The translations under genes and the position numbers were made by a program. From NCBI GenBank assembly GCA_016191815.1, contig JACPVI010000006.1:248001-312000 (forward strand): a DNA stretch of 64,000 nt. The letters run 5' to 3'. Numbering within the stretch: position 1 is the stretch's first letter; every line of letters starts with the position of its first letter. This document shows, piece after piece, positions 9,110 to 16,322 of this stretch. Origin of the DNA: Myxococcales bacterium. GTDB lineage: Bacteria > Myxococcota > Myxococcia > Myxococcales > Myxococcaceae. A model generated the notes under the pieces. The model searched no databases, was not told where the DNA came from, and was given only the letters and a program-made list of their open reading frames with translations.

Positions 9110-10435
9110 GTGCGTCCGTCGCCCACCGTCGTCGGCCGCGAGGAGCAGCTCTCGCCCCTGTCCGGATACGCCCTGGTGGCGCAGGTGTCGCGCGGGGTGG
9201 GCACCACCGTCTACCGCGGCGCCACTGGCGAGGGCGCCCGGGTAGCGGTGAAGCTGTTCGACGAGGCCCTGCTCTCGGAGCAGATGCCCGGAGTCGCCCG
9301 CGCGCGGCGGCTCTCCGCGCCCACCGCGGTGGAGGTCCTCGACGTCGGGAAGGTGGACGGGCGCCTGGCGGTCGTCTCGGAGTGGGTCGACGGGGCTTCC
9401 TTGGCGGAGCTGTTGGCGGAGCTGGGGAAGACCGGCGTACGGCTCCCGCTCTCGGTGGCGTTGCGCATCGTCGCGGAGGTGGCGCGGGCGCTGGTGGCCG
9501 CGCACGAGCTGGAGGGCGGCGCCTTGGCGCACGGAGCGCTCGAGCCTCGGCACGTGCTGTGCGCCTGGGACGGCTCGGTGAAGGTGTGCGGTTTCGGCGG
9601 GCCGGCGCGGAGGGGGAGGGGCCTGCGGGCCGAGCGCGCCTACGTGGCGCCGGAGGTGCGGAGGGGCGAGTCGGTGGACGTGCTCTCAGACGTGTATTCG
9701 GTCGGGGCGCTCGCCTACCACCTGGTCACCGGGCTCACCCCGGTGCAGGCGGCGGTGAGGATGCCGCTGAGCTCGACGGCGGTGGCTCCGCTGCCAAGCC
9801 GATTGAACCCTGGGCTCGACTCCTCGTTGGACGAGCCCATCCTGGACGCGCTGGATCGCGACCCGGGCCTCAGGCCCCACTCGATGCGGGCGCTCTGCGG
9901 GCAGCTCGACCGCTGTTTCGAGGAGCTGGGCCTCGAGCAGACGCCCTCGGAGCTCGCCCAGCTGGTGCGAGAGCTGTTCCCCGACCGGGTGCCGAAGTCT
10001 CCGCCGAAGGCAGTCGTCTTGCCCCGGCCGGCGGTGCGGGAGCCGCCTGCGCCAATCGTGGAGGACGAAGAAGAGGAGTGGACGGCTGCCGCGCAGCCGC
10101 GCCGGAGCGGTCGCCGGCTGTTGGTGCCGGGAGCGGTGGCCCTGGCAGCGGTGGCTGCGGCTTTCTTCGGTCTGCGCGGGACAGGACAGCCGAGCGCGGA
10201 GGCGGCTTCGGAAAAGCAGGCAGCCGTGGAGCGAGACATCGAGCTTCCGTCTGCGGAGCAAGGCAAGGTCAGCGTGACCCTCCGCCCGGAGACCGCGGTG
10301 GCACCGAAGGCCAACGAGCTGGCGAGGCCTACCTCCGCCACCTCGACACGGGCGGCGGTCGTGAAGAAGGCGGTCCCCTCCAAGCCGGCGAAGAAGGCCA
10401 AGCCGAAGGCCACGCGAGGCAAGCGAGGGCGGTGA
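9110..10435 (+). CDS. Membrane-anchored Ser/Thr protein kinase homologue, probably a pseudokinase
   Basis: 441 residues from a GTG start. Residues ~18-270 have the Hanks-type kinase fold: a degenerate glycine loop (VSRGVGTTVYRG), the VAVK lysine (K48), an APE motif (VAPEVRR, ~181) and the helix F signature (LSDVYSVGALAYHLVTG). The catalytic loop reads AHGALEPRHVL (~140) instead of HRDLKPxN and the metal-binding DFG reads GFG (~162), so both catalytic Asp residues are absent. An acidic patch, a single membrane helix (~338-356, VPGAVALAAVAAAFFGL) and a Lys/Ala-rich tail (AKKAKPKATRGKRGR) follow. It is probably a membrane-tethered signalling scaffold rather than an active kinase. The start codon is uncertain. 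Confidence 0.82.
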   Translation: MRPSPTVVGREEQLSPLSGYALVAQVSRGVGTTVYRGATGEGARVAVKLFDEALLSEQMPGVARARRLSAPTAVEVLDVGKVDGRLAVVSEWVDGASLAELLAELGKTGVRLPLSVALRIVAEVARALVAAHELEGGALAHGALEPRHVLCAWDGSVKVCGFGGPARRGRGLRAERAYVAPEVRRGESVDVLSDVYSVGALAYHLVTGLTPVQAAVRMPLSSTAVAPLPSRLNPGLDSSLDEPILDALDRDPGLRPHSMRALCGQLDRCFEELGLEQTPSELAQLVRELFPDRVPKSPPKAVVLPRPAVREPPAPIVEDEEEEWTAAAQPRRSGRRLLVPGAVALAAVAAAFFGLRGTGQPSAEAASEKQAAVERDIELPSAEQGKVSVTLRPETAVAPKANELARPTSATSTRAAVVKKAVPSKPAKKAKPKATRGKRGR

Positions 10436-10607
10436 GCCGCTCAATCGTCTCGACTTGCCGCTGCTCCAGGCGATCGAGCCGCTCCACCGTCTGATCGAGG
10501 CGCGCGTTGGTCTTCTTCGCCTCGTCCCGGATCTCCCGGAGAATCTGCACCGTGATGTCGGTCGGCTCCACGCGTCCAGCGATATGCCCGCCTACCAGGT
10601 GAATCAA
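10329..10607 (-). pseudogene. Remnant of a small coiled-coil protein
   Basis: A TTG at 10607 (or GTG at 10571) opens a frame whose first ~60 residues are a plausible amphipathic coiled coil (ILREIRDEAKKTNARLDQT, then repeating RLDRLEQR units). Small proteins of this kind are common in myxobacteria. From about 10435 the frame runs antisense into the pseudokinase tail and becomes low-complexity (WPSAWPSSPAWRGPP), so the native 3' end seems lost. It fills most of the 255-bp gap before moxR, where nothing else is visible. Confidence 0.35.
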
Positions 10608-10690
10608 CGCGCCGGGAAATTGCCGCGCGCGCTTGCTGTTGAGGACCCCTCCGGGAGCCCATAGATTGCGCGGCCTTCCAGCGAGGGAAC

Positions 10691-11680
10691 ATGAACGAAG
10701 ACATTCGCGCGCTGACCGAGCAGGTGCATCAGGAGAGCGCCTTCGTCGAGGTGCTGGCCGCCGAGGCGGGGAAGGTGATCGTCGGCCAGCGGCAGATGAT
10801 CGAGCGGGTGCTGATCGGGCTCTTGTGCAACGGCCACGTTCTCCTCGAGGGGGTGCCCGGGCTCGCGAAGACGCTCACCGTCCGCACCTTCGCCGACGCC
10901 ATCGACGCCCACTTCATGCGCGTGCAGTTCACGCCGGACCTCTTGCCCGCCGACCTGATCGGCACCATGGTCTACAACCAGCACTCGGCCAGCTTCACCG
11001 TTCGGAAGGGCCCCATCTTCGCCAACGTCATCCTGGCGGACGAGATCAACCGCGCCCCGGCGAAGGTCCAGTCGGCGCTGCTCGAGGCGATGCAGGAGCG
11101 GCAGGTGACCATCGGCGACCAGAGCTTCCCCTTGCCGAGCCCCTTCATCGTGCTCGCGACGCAGAACCCCATCGAGCAGGAGGGCACCTATCCGCTCCCG
11201 GAGGCCCAGGTCGATCGCTTCATGCTCAAGGTGAAGGTCGGCTACCCCAGCCGCGACGAGGAGAAGCAGATCATGGACCGGATGTCGGGCGAGACGCTTC
11301 CCCAGGCAAGCAAGGTCATCTCTCCCGAGCACATCGCGCGGGCGAGGAGCGTCCTCCACCGGATCTACGTGGACGAGAAGGTGAAGGACTACATCCTGAG
11401 CATCGTCTTCGCCACTCGCGAGCCGGCCCGGTACGGCCTCAAGGACCTCTCGGACCACATCGAGTACGGGGCGAGCCCGCGGGCCACCTTGTTCTTGAGC
11501 CAAGCGGCGAGGGCGCACGCCTTCCTCCGCCACCGCGGCTTCGTCACTCCGGAGGACGTGAAGGCGGTCGGCTTCGACGTGCTCCGCCACCGCATCTCCC
11601 TCACCTACGAGGCGGAGGCAGAGGAGCTGACCCCGGAGAAGATCATCCAGCGCATCTTCGACCGGATCGAGGTCCCGTGA
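10691..11680 (+). CDS. MoxR-family AAA+ ATPase
   Basis: 329 residues, normal for the family. Walker A GVPGLAKT (~54-61), Walker B VILADEIN (~114-121), the sensor ATQNP (~157) and the C-terminal lid domain are all intact. MoxR proteins act as chaperone-like ATPases, typically together with DUF58/von Willebrand A proteins. The DUF58 gene starts 10 bp downstream. The ATG at 10691 is preceded by GAGGGA. The protein is cytoplasmic. Confidence 0.95.
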   Translation: MNEDIRALTEQVHQESAFVEVLAAEAGKVIVGQRQMIERVLIGLLCNGHVLLEGVPGLAKTLTVRTFADAIDAHFMRVQFTPDLLPADLIGTMVYNQHSASFTVRKGPIFANVILADEINRAPAKVQSALLEAMQERQVTIGDQSFPLPSPFIVLATQNPIEQEGTYPLPEAQVDRFMLKVKVGYPSRDEEKQIMDRMSGETLPQASKVISPEHIARARSVLHRIYVDEKVKDYILSIVFATREPARYGLKDLSDHIEYGASPRATLFLSQAARAHAFLRHRGFVTPEDVKAVGFDVLRHRISLTYEAEAEELTPEKIIQRIFDRIEVP

Positions 11681-11690
11681 GGGAGGCGAC

Positions 11691-12572
11691 GTGCTCCCCA
11701 AGGAGCTGATCAAGCGGATCCGCAAGCTGGAGATCGCCACCCGCAAGGCGGTCTCCGATGTGCTCGCCGGCCAGTACCACTCGGTGTTCAAGGGCCGGGG
11801 GATGGCCTTCAGCGAGGTGCGCCAGTACCAGCCGGGCGACGAGATCCGCATCATCGACTGGAACGTCACCGCGCGGATGAACGACACCTACGTGAAGGTG
11901 TTCACCGAGGAGCGGGAGCTGACGGTGATGCTCCTGGTGGACGCCTCGGCGTCGGAGGACTTCGGCTCCACCGAGCGCGCCAAGTCGGAGATCGCCGGCG
12001 AGATCGCCGCGCAGATCGCCTTCAGCGCCATCGCCAACAACGACCGGGTAGGGCTCATCCTCTTCACCGACCGGGTGGAGAAGGTGATTCCGCCCAAGAA
12101 GGGCCGAAAGCACGTCCTCCGGGTGATCAGCGATATCCTCGCGTTCAGGCCCGAGCATCGAGGGACGGACCTCTCCTCGGCGCTCGATTACCTCTCGCAG
12201 ATCGCCAAGCGCAGGTCGGTGACCTTCCTCATCTCCGACTTCTTGGCCCGCGACTACGAGAAGGCGCTGCGCATCGTCGGGCAGAGGCACGATCTGGTCC
12301 CGGTGGTGATCGCCGACCCCTTGGAAGAGAAGTTCGCCAAGCTGGGCCTGGTGCTCCTCGAGGATCCGGAGACCGGCCAGCAGCTCTTGGTGGACAGCAG
12401 CGACTCCTTGGTGCGGGGCCGCTTCGCCGAAGCGGTGAAGAAGGCGAGGGAGGGGCGCCAGCGGCTGTTCAAGAAGCTGGAGCTCGACCACGTCGAGCTG
12501 CGCGCCGGAGAGGACCACGTGAAGGCGCTGGCCCGCTTCTTCCGCGCCAGGGCGAGGCGGATGGCCGCCTAG
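11691..12572 (+). CDS. DUF58 protein with vWA-like fold, MoxR partner
   Basis: 293 residues beginning at a GTG with GGGAGG four bases upstream. The signature RQYQPGDEIRIIDWNVTAR of DUF58 is at ~43-61, followed by a vWA-like domain (LLVDASASEDFG; LILFTDR) with a degenerate metal site. No membrane segment is visible, so this is the soluble short form. It is co-transcribed with moxR. Its stop codon shares the palindromic CTAG with the stop of the convergent gene (12569-12572). Confidence 0.93.
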   Translation: MLPKELIKRIRKLEIATRKAVSDVLAGQYHSVFKGRGMAFSEVRQYQPGDEIRIIDWNVTARMNDTYVKVFTEERELTVMLLVDASASEDFGSTERAKSEIAGEIAAQIAFSAIANNDRVGLILFTDRVEKVIPPKKGRKHVLRVISDILAFRPEHRGTDLSSALDYLSQIAKRRSVTFLISDFLARDYEKALRIVGQRHDLVPVVIADPLEEKFAKLGLVLLEDPETGQQLLVDSSDSLVRGRFAEAVKKAREGRQRLFKKLELDHVELRAGEDHVKALARFFRARARRMAA

Positions 12573-13036
12573 CGTGGCCCGAAGGCCGAGAGCGCGAAGA
12601 AGCCGCGGATCTTGTCGTTCGTCTCCCGCAGCCGTTCGCTGAGCGTGCGCACGAAGGTCCAGAGCACCACGTAGGCCAGCTCCTTGTCGGTGAACATGAG
12701 CTGGTCCAGCTTCTCCCGCGGGATCTCGTACAGCTTGCAGGAGACGTGGGCGATCGCGTCGGCCGAGCGCGGGCCTTCCTCGATGAGCGCCATCTCTCCG
12801 AAGTACTGGCCCTTCTCGAGGATGGCCAGGGCCTCTTCTCCCACCCCTGGCACCTGCTTGGAGATGCGGACCTTGCCTTCCACGATGACGTACATCGCCA
12901 GGCCAGAGTCCCCCTCCTTGAAGATGGGAGCAGAGGCGGGGAACGAACGCTCGCTCGCCAAAGAGCCGATCTTCTGCAGCTGGGACTGGGTGAGCCCCTG
13001 GAAGAGGGCGACGTTTCTCAGGATGGCGGGGTCCAT
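12569..13036 (-). CDS. Stand-alone cyclic nucleotide-binding domain protein
   Basis: 155 residues consisting of a CRP-like effector domain without the DNA-binding helix-turn-helix. The phosphate-binding cassette FGEMALIEEGPRSADA (~80-95) keeps the Gly, Glu and Arg expected for cyclic nucleotide binding. A C-terminal helix (VVLWTFVRTLSERLRETNDKI) may mediate dimerisation. Such proteins act as cAMP/cGMP-sensing adaptors. It is convergent with the DUF58 gene and divergent from trxB (87 bp). Confidence 0.88.
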   Translation of the reverse strand: MDPAILRNVALFQGLTQSQLQKIGSLASERSFPASAPIFKEGDSGLAMYVIVEGKVRISKQVPGVGEEALAILEKGQYFGEMALIEEGPRSADAIAHVSCKLYEIPREKLDQLMFTDKELAYVVLWTFVRTLSERLRETNDKIRGFFALSAFGPR

Positions 13037-13123
13037 GAGCGCGGAGTCAGGCTGGCCGTTATCAGTCGTACCACGCGAAGGGACCCCTCTGGTACCGTCA
13101 CTTTCGCAAGCCAGGAGCGACCC

Positions 13124-14083
13124 GTGCCCGACGTGAACAAGGTGGTCATCATCGGCAGCGGCCCGGCGGGTTACACCGCCGCCATCTACGCCGCGCGCGC
13201 CAACCTCGAGCCGTTGATCTTCGCCGGGGGGCCGGCGGAGGAGGAGCCCTCCCGGGTGGCCGGCGGCCAGTTGATGATCACCACCGACGTGGAGAACTAC
13301 CCCGGCTTCCCGGAGAGGGTCACCGGCCCGGAGCTGATGGAGCGCTTCAAGTCACAGGCCGAGCGCTTCGGCACCCGCGTCCTGGTGGAGAACGTGCTGA
13401 GGGTGGACTTCTCGCGCCCGCCGTTCACCGTGCAGGGAGAGAGCCACACCATCCAGGGCCACACCGTCGTCGTCGCCACCGGCGCCTCGGCCAAGTGGCT
13501 CAAGGTGAAGGGCGAGGACTCCTTCAAGAACCGCGGGGTCTCGGCCTGCGCCACCTGCGACGGCTTCTTCTTCAAGGGACAGGACGTGTTGGTGGTGGGC
13601 GGCGGGGACACCGCGATGGAGGAATCCAGCTACCTGGCGAAGATCTGCCGCGCGGTGACGGTGGTCCACCGGCGGGACAGCCTGCGGGCCTCGAAGATCA
13701 TGCAGGAGCGCGCCTTCGCCAACCCGAAGATCAAGTTTGCCTGGGACTCCGCGGTGGAAGAGATCGTCGGCAACGAGAAGGGCGTCACCGGCGCGGTAGT
13801 GACGAACGTGAAGACCGGCGAGCGGCGGGTGCTCGAGGCGAGCGGCCTCTTCGTCGCCATCGGCCACACCCCGAACGTCTCGCTGTTCAAGGGCTCGCTG
13901 GAGCTCTTGCCGAGCGGCTACGTCAAGGTCGAGCCAGGCAGGACCAAGACCAGCGTTCCCGGCGTCTTCGCTTGCGGCGACGTGGCAGACCCGCACTACC
14001 GGCAGGCGGTGACGGCCGCCGGGACCGGCTGCATGGCCGCCATCGACGCCGAGCGCTGGATGATCGAGCAAGGGCTCGGCTAG
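13124..14083 (+). CDS. trxB: Thioredoxin-disulfide reductase
   Basis: 319 residues. It transfers electrons from NADPH through FAD to thioredoxin in the cytoplasm. The FAD-binding motif IGSGPAGYTAA is at the N-terminus, the redox-active CATC at C142-C145, the NADPH motif VGGGDTAMEE mid-protein and the C-terminal FAD motif GVFACGDV. The GTG at 13124 is chosen because AGGAG lies six bases before it and the protein then starts like other TrxB; the reading frame stays open far upstream without homology. Confidence 0.95.
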   Translation: MPDVNKVVIIGSGPAGYTAAIYAARANLEPLIFAGGPAEEEPSRVAGGQLMITTDVENYPGFPERVTGPELMERFKSQAERFGTRVLVENVLRVDFSRPPFTVQGESHTIQGHTVVVATGASAKWLKVKGEDSFKNRGVSACATCDGFFFKGQDVLVVGGGDTAMEESSYLAKICRAVTVVHRRDSLRASKIMQERAFANPKIKFAWDSAVEEIVGNEKGVTGAVVTNVKTGERRVLEASGLFVAIGHTPNVSLFKGSLELLPSGYVKVEPGRTKTSVPGVFACGDVADPHYRQAVTAAGTGCMAAIDAERWMIEQGLG

Positions 14084-14085
14084 CC

Positions 14086-14113
14086 GCTGGCGGGAGAGGG
14101 CCGGGGTGAGGGT
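14086..14113. repeat. Copy of the dispersed GGGAGAGGGCCGGGGTGAGGG-type repeat
   Basis: The 38-bp convergent gap after trxB contains CGGGAGAGGGCCGGGGTGAG, the core of a dispersed intergenic repeat seen in many GC-rich proteobacteria, recognisable by its antisense translation LTPALSR. A related, rearranged copy lies at 27453-27484. Confidence 0.65.
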
Positions 14114-14121
14114 GCCGCGCC

Positions 14122-14832
14122 TCAGATGTACTGTCCGGCGTCCACGCGGATCACCTCGCCGGTGATCATCCGCGCCGAGTCGGAAAGGAGGAACATCACC
14201 GCCTCCGCCACGTCGCTCGGCTCCGCCAGCCGGTTGAGCACCGTCTCCGCCAGCGCCTTCCGGCGGACCTCCTCCGCGAGCGCCAGGGCCATCTCGGTGA
14301 GCACCATGCCCGGCGCCACCGCGTTCACGGTGATCCCCTTCGGCCCAAGCTCGCGCGCCGCGGTCTTGGTGAGAGCGATCAGGCCACCCTTCGACGCCGC
14401 GTAGTTCGCCTGCCCGAACTTCCCACGCAGGCCGTTGATGGAGCTGATGTTCACGATTCGCCCGTAGCCTGCTTCGCGCATCAGCGGGGCGAGGGCGCGA
14501 ATCATGTGGAACGCCCCGGTGAGGTTGACCTGCAGCACCGCCTGCCACTCCTCGTCGCTCATCTTGAGCAGGCTCTTGTCGCGGGTGATGCCGGCGTTGT
14601 TGACCAAGAGCACCGTGCTCTTGGGGAGCTTCGCCACCGCATCGCCCACGCTCGCCGCGTCCGCCACGTTCGCCTGGTGAAAGGAAAGTCGCGTCCCCGG
14701 CTCACCCGGGGACACGTCGAACACGTGCACCTCGGCCCCCGCTTGCGCGAGCGAGCCGGCGATCGTCCGGCCGATCCCGCGTGCGCCTCCGGTCACCACC
14801 GCCGTCCGGCCTTCGAAGCTCCAGGTCGCCAT
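14122..14832 (-). CDS. Short-chain dehydrogenase/reductase, FabG/PhaB-like
   Basis: 236 residues with the full classical SDR set: TGGARGIG near the N-terminus, NNAG, the catalytic Ser (NISSING) and Y144/K148 (YAASK). NADP(H)-dependent reduction of a 3-oxoacyl thioester (ACP or CoA) is the likely reaction. No acyl-carrier or PHB gene is adjacent, so the substrate is open. The start at 14832 gives the usual N-terminus (WSFEGRTAVVTGG). It is separated by 26 bp from the Memo-AMMECR1 gene upstream. Confidence 0.88.
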   Translation of the reverse strand: MATWSFEGRTAVVTGGARGIGRTIAGSLAQAGAEVHVFDVSPGEPGTRLSFHQANVADAASVGDAVAKLPKSTVLLVNNAGITRDKSLLKMSDEEWQAVLQVNLTGAFHMIRALAPLMREAGYGRIVNISSINGLRGKFGQANYAASKGGLIALTKTAARELGPKGITVNAVAPGMVLTEMALALAEEVRRKALAETVLNRLAEPSDVAEAVMFLLSDSARMITGEVIRVDAGQYI

Positions 14833-14858
14833 GCACCCGGAATGAGAGCGTTCGGTTT

Positions 14859-16322
14859 TCAATGCTCGTCTCCCAGGTATTGGACCGCGTAGGACTGGTA
14901 CTTCGCCGCGGGTTCCCTCCAGCACTCCAGAGGAGAGCCCTGCTTCGCGCAGAGGTGGGAGAGGAACTCCACCGGGTCCGGCAGCTCCTCCCAGACCTGG
15001 GGAAGGAACGTGGAGCGGCGGCCGCCGTATTCGAGGATCAGCCCCGGCTTGGACTGCGCCAGGTGGGAGGGGAGCTGCGCCGCCGGCACCCCCTCCAGGG
15101 GCTTGGGAAGGTCGAGCACCGAGATGGACAGCGAGAGGGAGCCCAGTTCTTCCGGTTTCACCGGAGGGAAGCGCGGGTCCGACACCGCCGCGTTCACGGT
15201 GTTCCGCACCACGTCGAGAGCGAGCGGCTGGATGGGCGAGAGGCTCCCGATGCAGCCGCGGAGCTGGCCTTCCTTCGTCAGGGTGACGAAGGCGCCGCGC
15301 GGAGTGGTGAGCCGCCGGAAGCGAGCGGTCAGCTCGGGAGGGACGTCGATCTCCTTCCCCTCGCGGACTCGCGCTCCCAGCGCGCGCTTCGCAAGCTCGA
15401 CCAGCGCGTTCCCCTCGGCGGCGCTCAGCTCGAAACGCTCCTCGTAGGCGATCGCGCCGTAGCCGACCACCCGCGACTTCTCCCCGGAGGTGTCGCCCGA
15501 GTTGGCGTAGGAGATCAGCCTGGGCGTCAGCGCCCGGATGGACGCAAGCTCGTTCATCAACAGCAGCACCTGCGTTCCATCGGTGTCGCACTTGGCGACC
15601 TCCACCGCATCGGAGCGCGCGAGCGCATCGAGGCACGGCCGGTCCAGCCCCTGGGCCACCTCGTAGGGGTAGTAGTGCGAGAGGTCCACGCTGAAGACGA
15701 ACGCCGTCTTCGGGTCGGCTAACCGGGACAGCTCGCGGGCGGCGAGGCGGATCTGATCGTGGCCGAGCGAGCCGGCGATGAGCGGGACGATCTCGAACGG
15801 CCCAGAGCCGACTGCCCTGAGGAAGGGAAGCTCGATCTCCACCATGTGCATCCCGTGGACCGCCGGCAGGTCCACGAAGCCCGGCCGCGAGAGCAGCTCG
15901 GCGGCGGCCCGCGCGACCGGAACCTCCAGCCCGGGCACCCGGTAGTGAGTGGAGCGGTCCACCGAGATGCCGGCGAAGTGATGGGCTCCGTCGTGGTTGG
16001 CGGCCACGATCACCACCCGCTCGAAGCCGGGCTCGAGTTGCTTGAAGGCGTCTGCGGCGATCCGCCCCGAGTAGGAGAGCCCGGCGTGCGGGGCGAGCAC
16101 CATCCGCACCGGCGCAGCCGCGATCTTCTTCGCGCTCTCGAGGTGGCGGCGGACCTCCGCCTGGAGCGCCGGGGCTTCCGCCGGGTAGAAACTCCCCACT
16201 GCGGCGGGCGGTCGGACAACTTTGGGAGCCGAGCTGGCAACTCCGGCGTCGGTCCCGGACTGCCGCTGGCAGCTTCCGCAAGCGGCGAGGGCGGCGGCGG
16301 AAGCGGTGAGCAGCCATTTCAT
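14859..16322 (-). CDS. AmmeMemoRadiSam system: Memo-AMMECR1 fusion lipoprotein
   Basis: 487 residues. The ATG at 16322 overlaps the stop of the upstream fusion gene (ATGA) and gives a lipoprotein signal (KWLLTASAAALAACGSC, lipobox LAAC). An earlier in-frame ATG (16361) would bury the signal. Residues ~40-290 are Memo-like (system protein B), with conserved His-containing motifs LAPHAGLSYSG and AANHDGAHH and the DLSHY motif. Residues ~297-480 are AMMECR1-like (protein A), with the hallmark LRGCIGSL and DPRFPP motifs. B and A are often separate genes beside a radical SAM enzyme; their function is unknown. Here they form one polypeptide predicted to be outside the cytoplasm. Confidence 0.88.
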   Translation of the reverse strand: MKWLLTASAAALAACGSCQRQSGTDAGVASSAPKVVRPPAAVGSFYPAEAPALQAEVRRHLESAKKIAAAPVRMVLAPHAGLSYSGRIAADAFKQLEPGFERVVIVAANHDGAHHFAGISVDRSTHYRVPGLEVPVARAAAELLSRPGFVDLPAVHGMHMVEIELPFLRAVGSGPFEIVPLIAGSLGHDQIRLAARELSRLADPKTAFVFSVDLSHYYPYEVAQGLDRPCLDALARSDAVEVAKCDTDGTQVLLLMNELASIRALTPRLISYANSGDTSGEKSRVVGYGAIAYEERFELSAAEGNALVELAKRALGARVREGKEIDVPPELTARFRRLTTPRGAFVTLTKEGQLRGCIGSLSPIQPLALDVVRNTVNAAVSDPRFPPVKPEELGSLSLSISVLDLPKPLEGVPAAQLPSHLAQSKPGLILEYGGRRSTFLPQVWEELPDPVEFLSHLCAKQGSPLECWREPAAKYQSYAVQYLGDEH

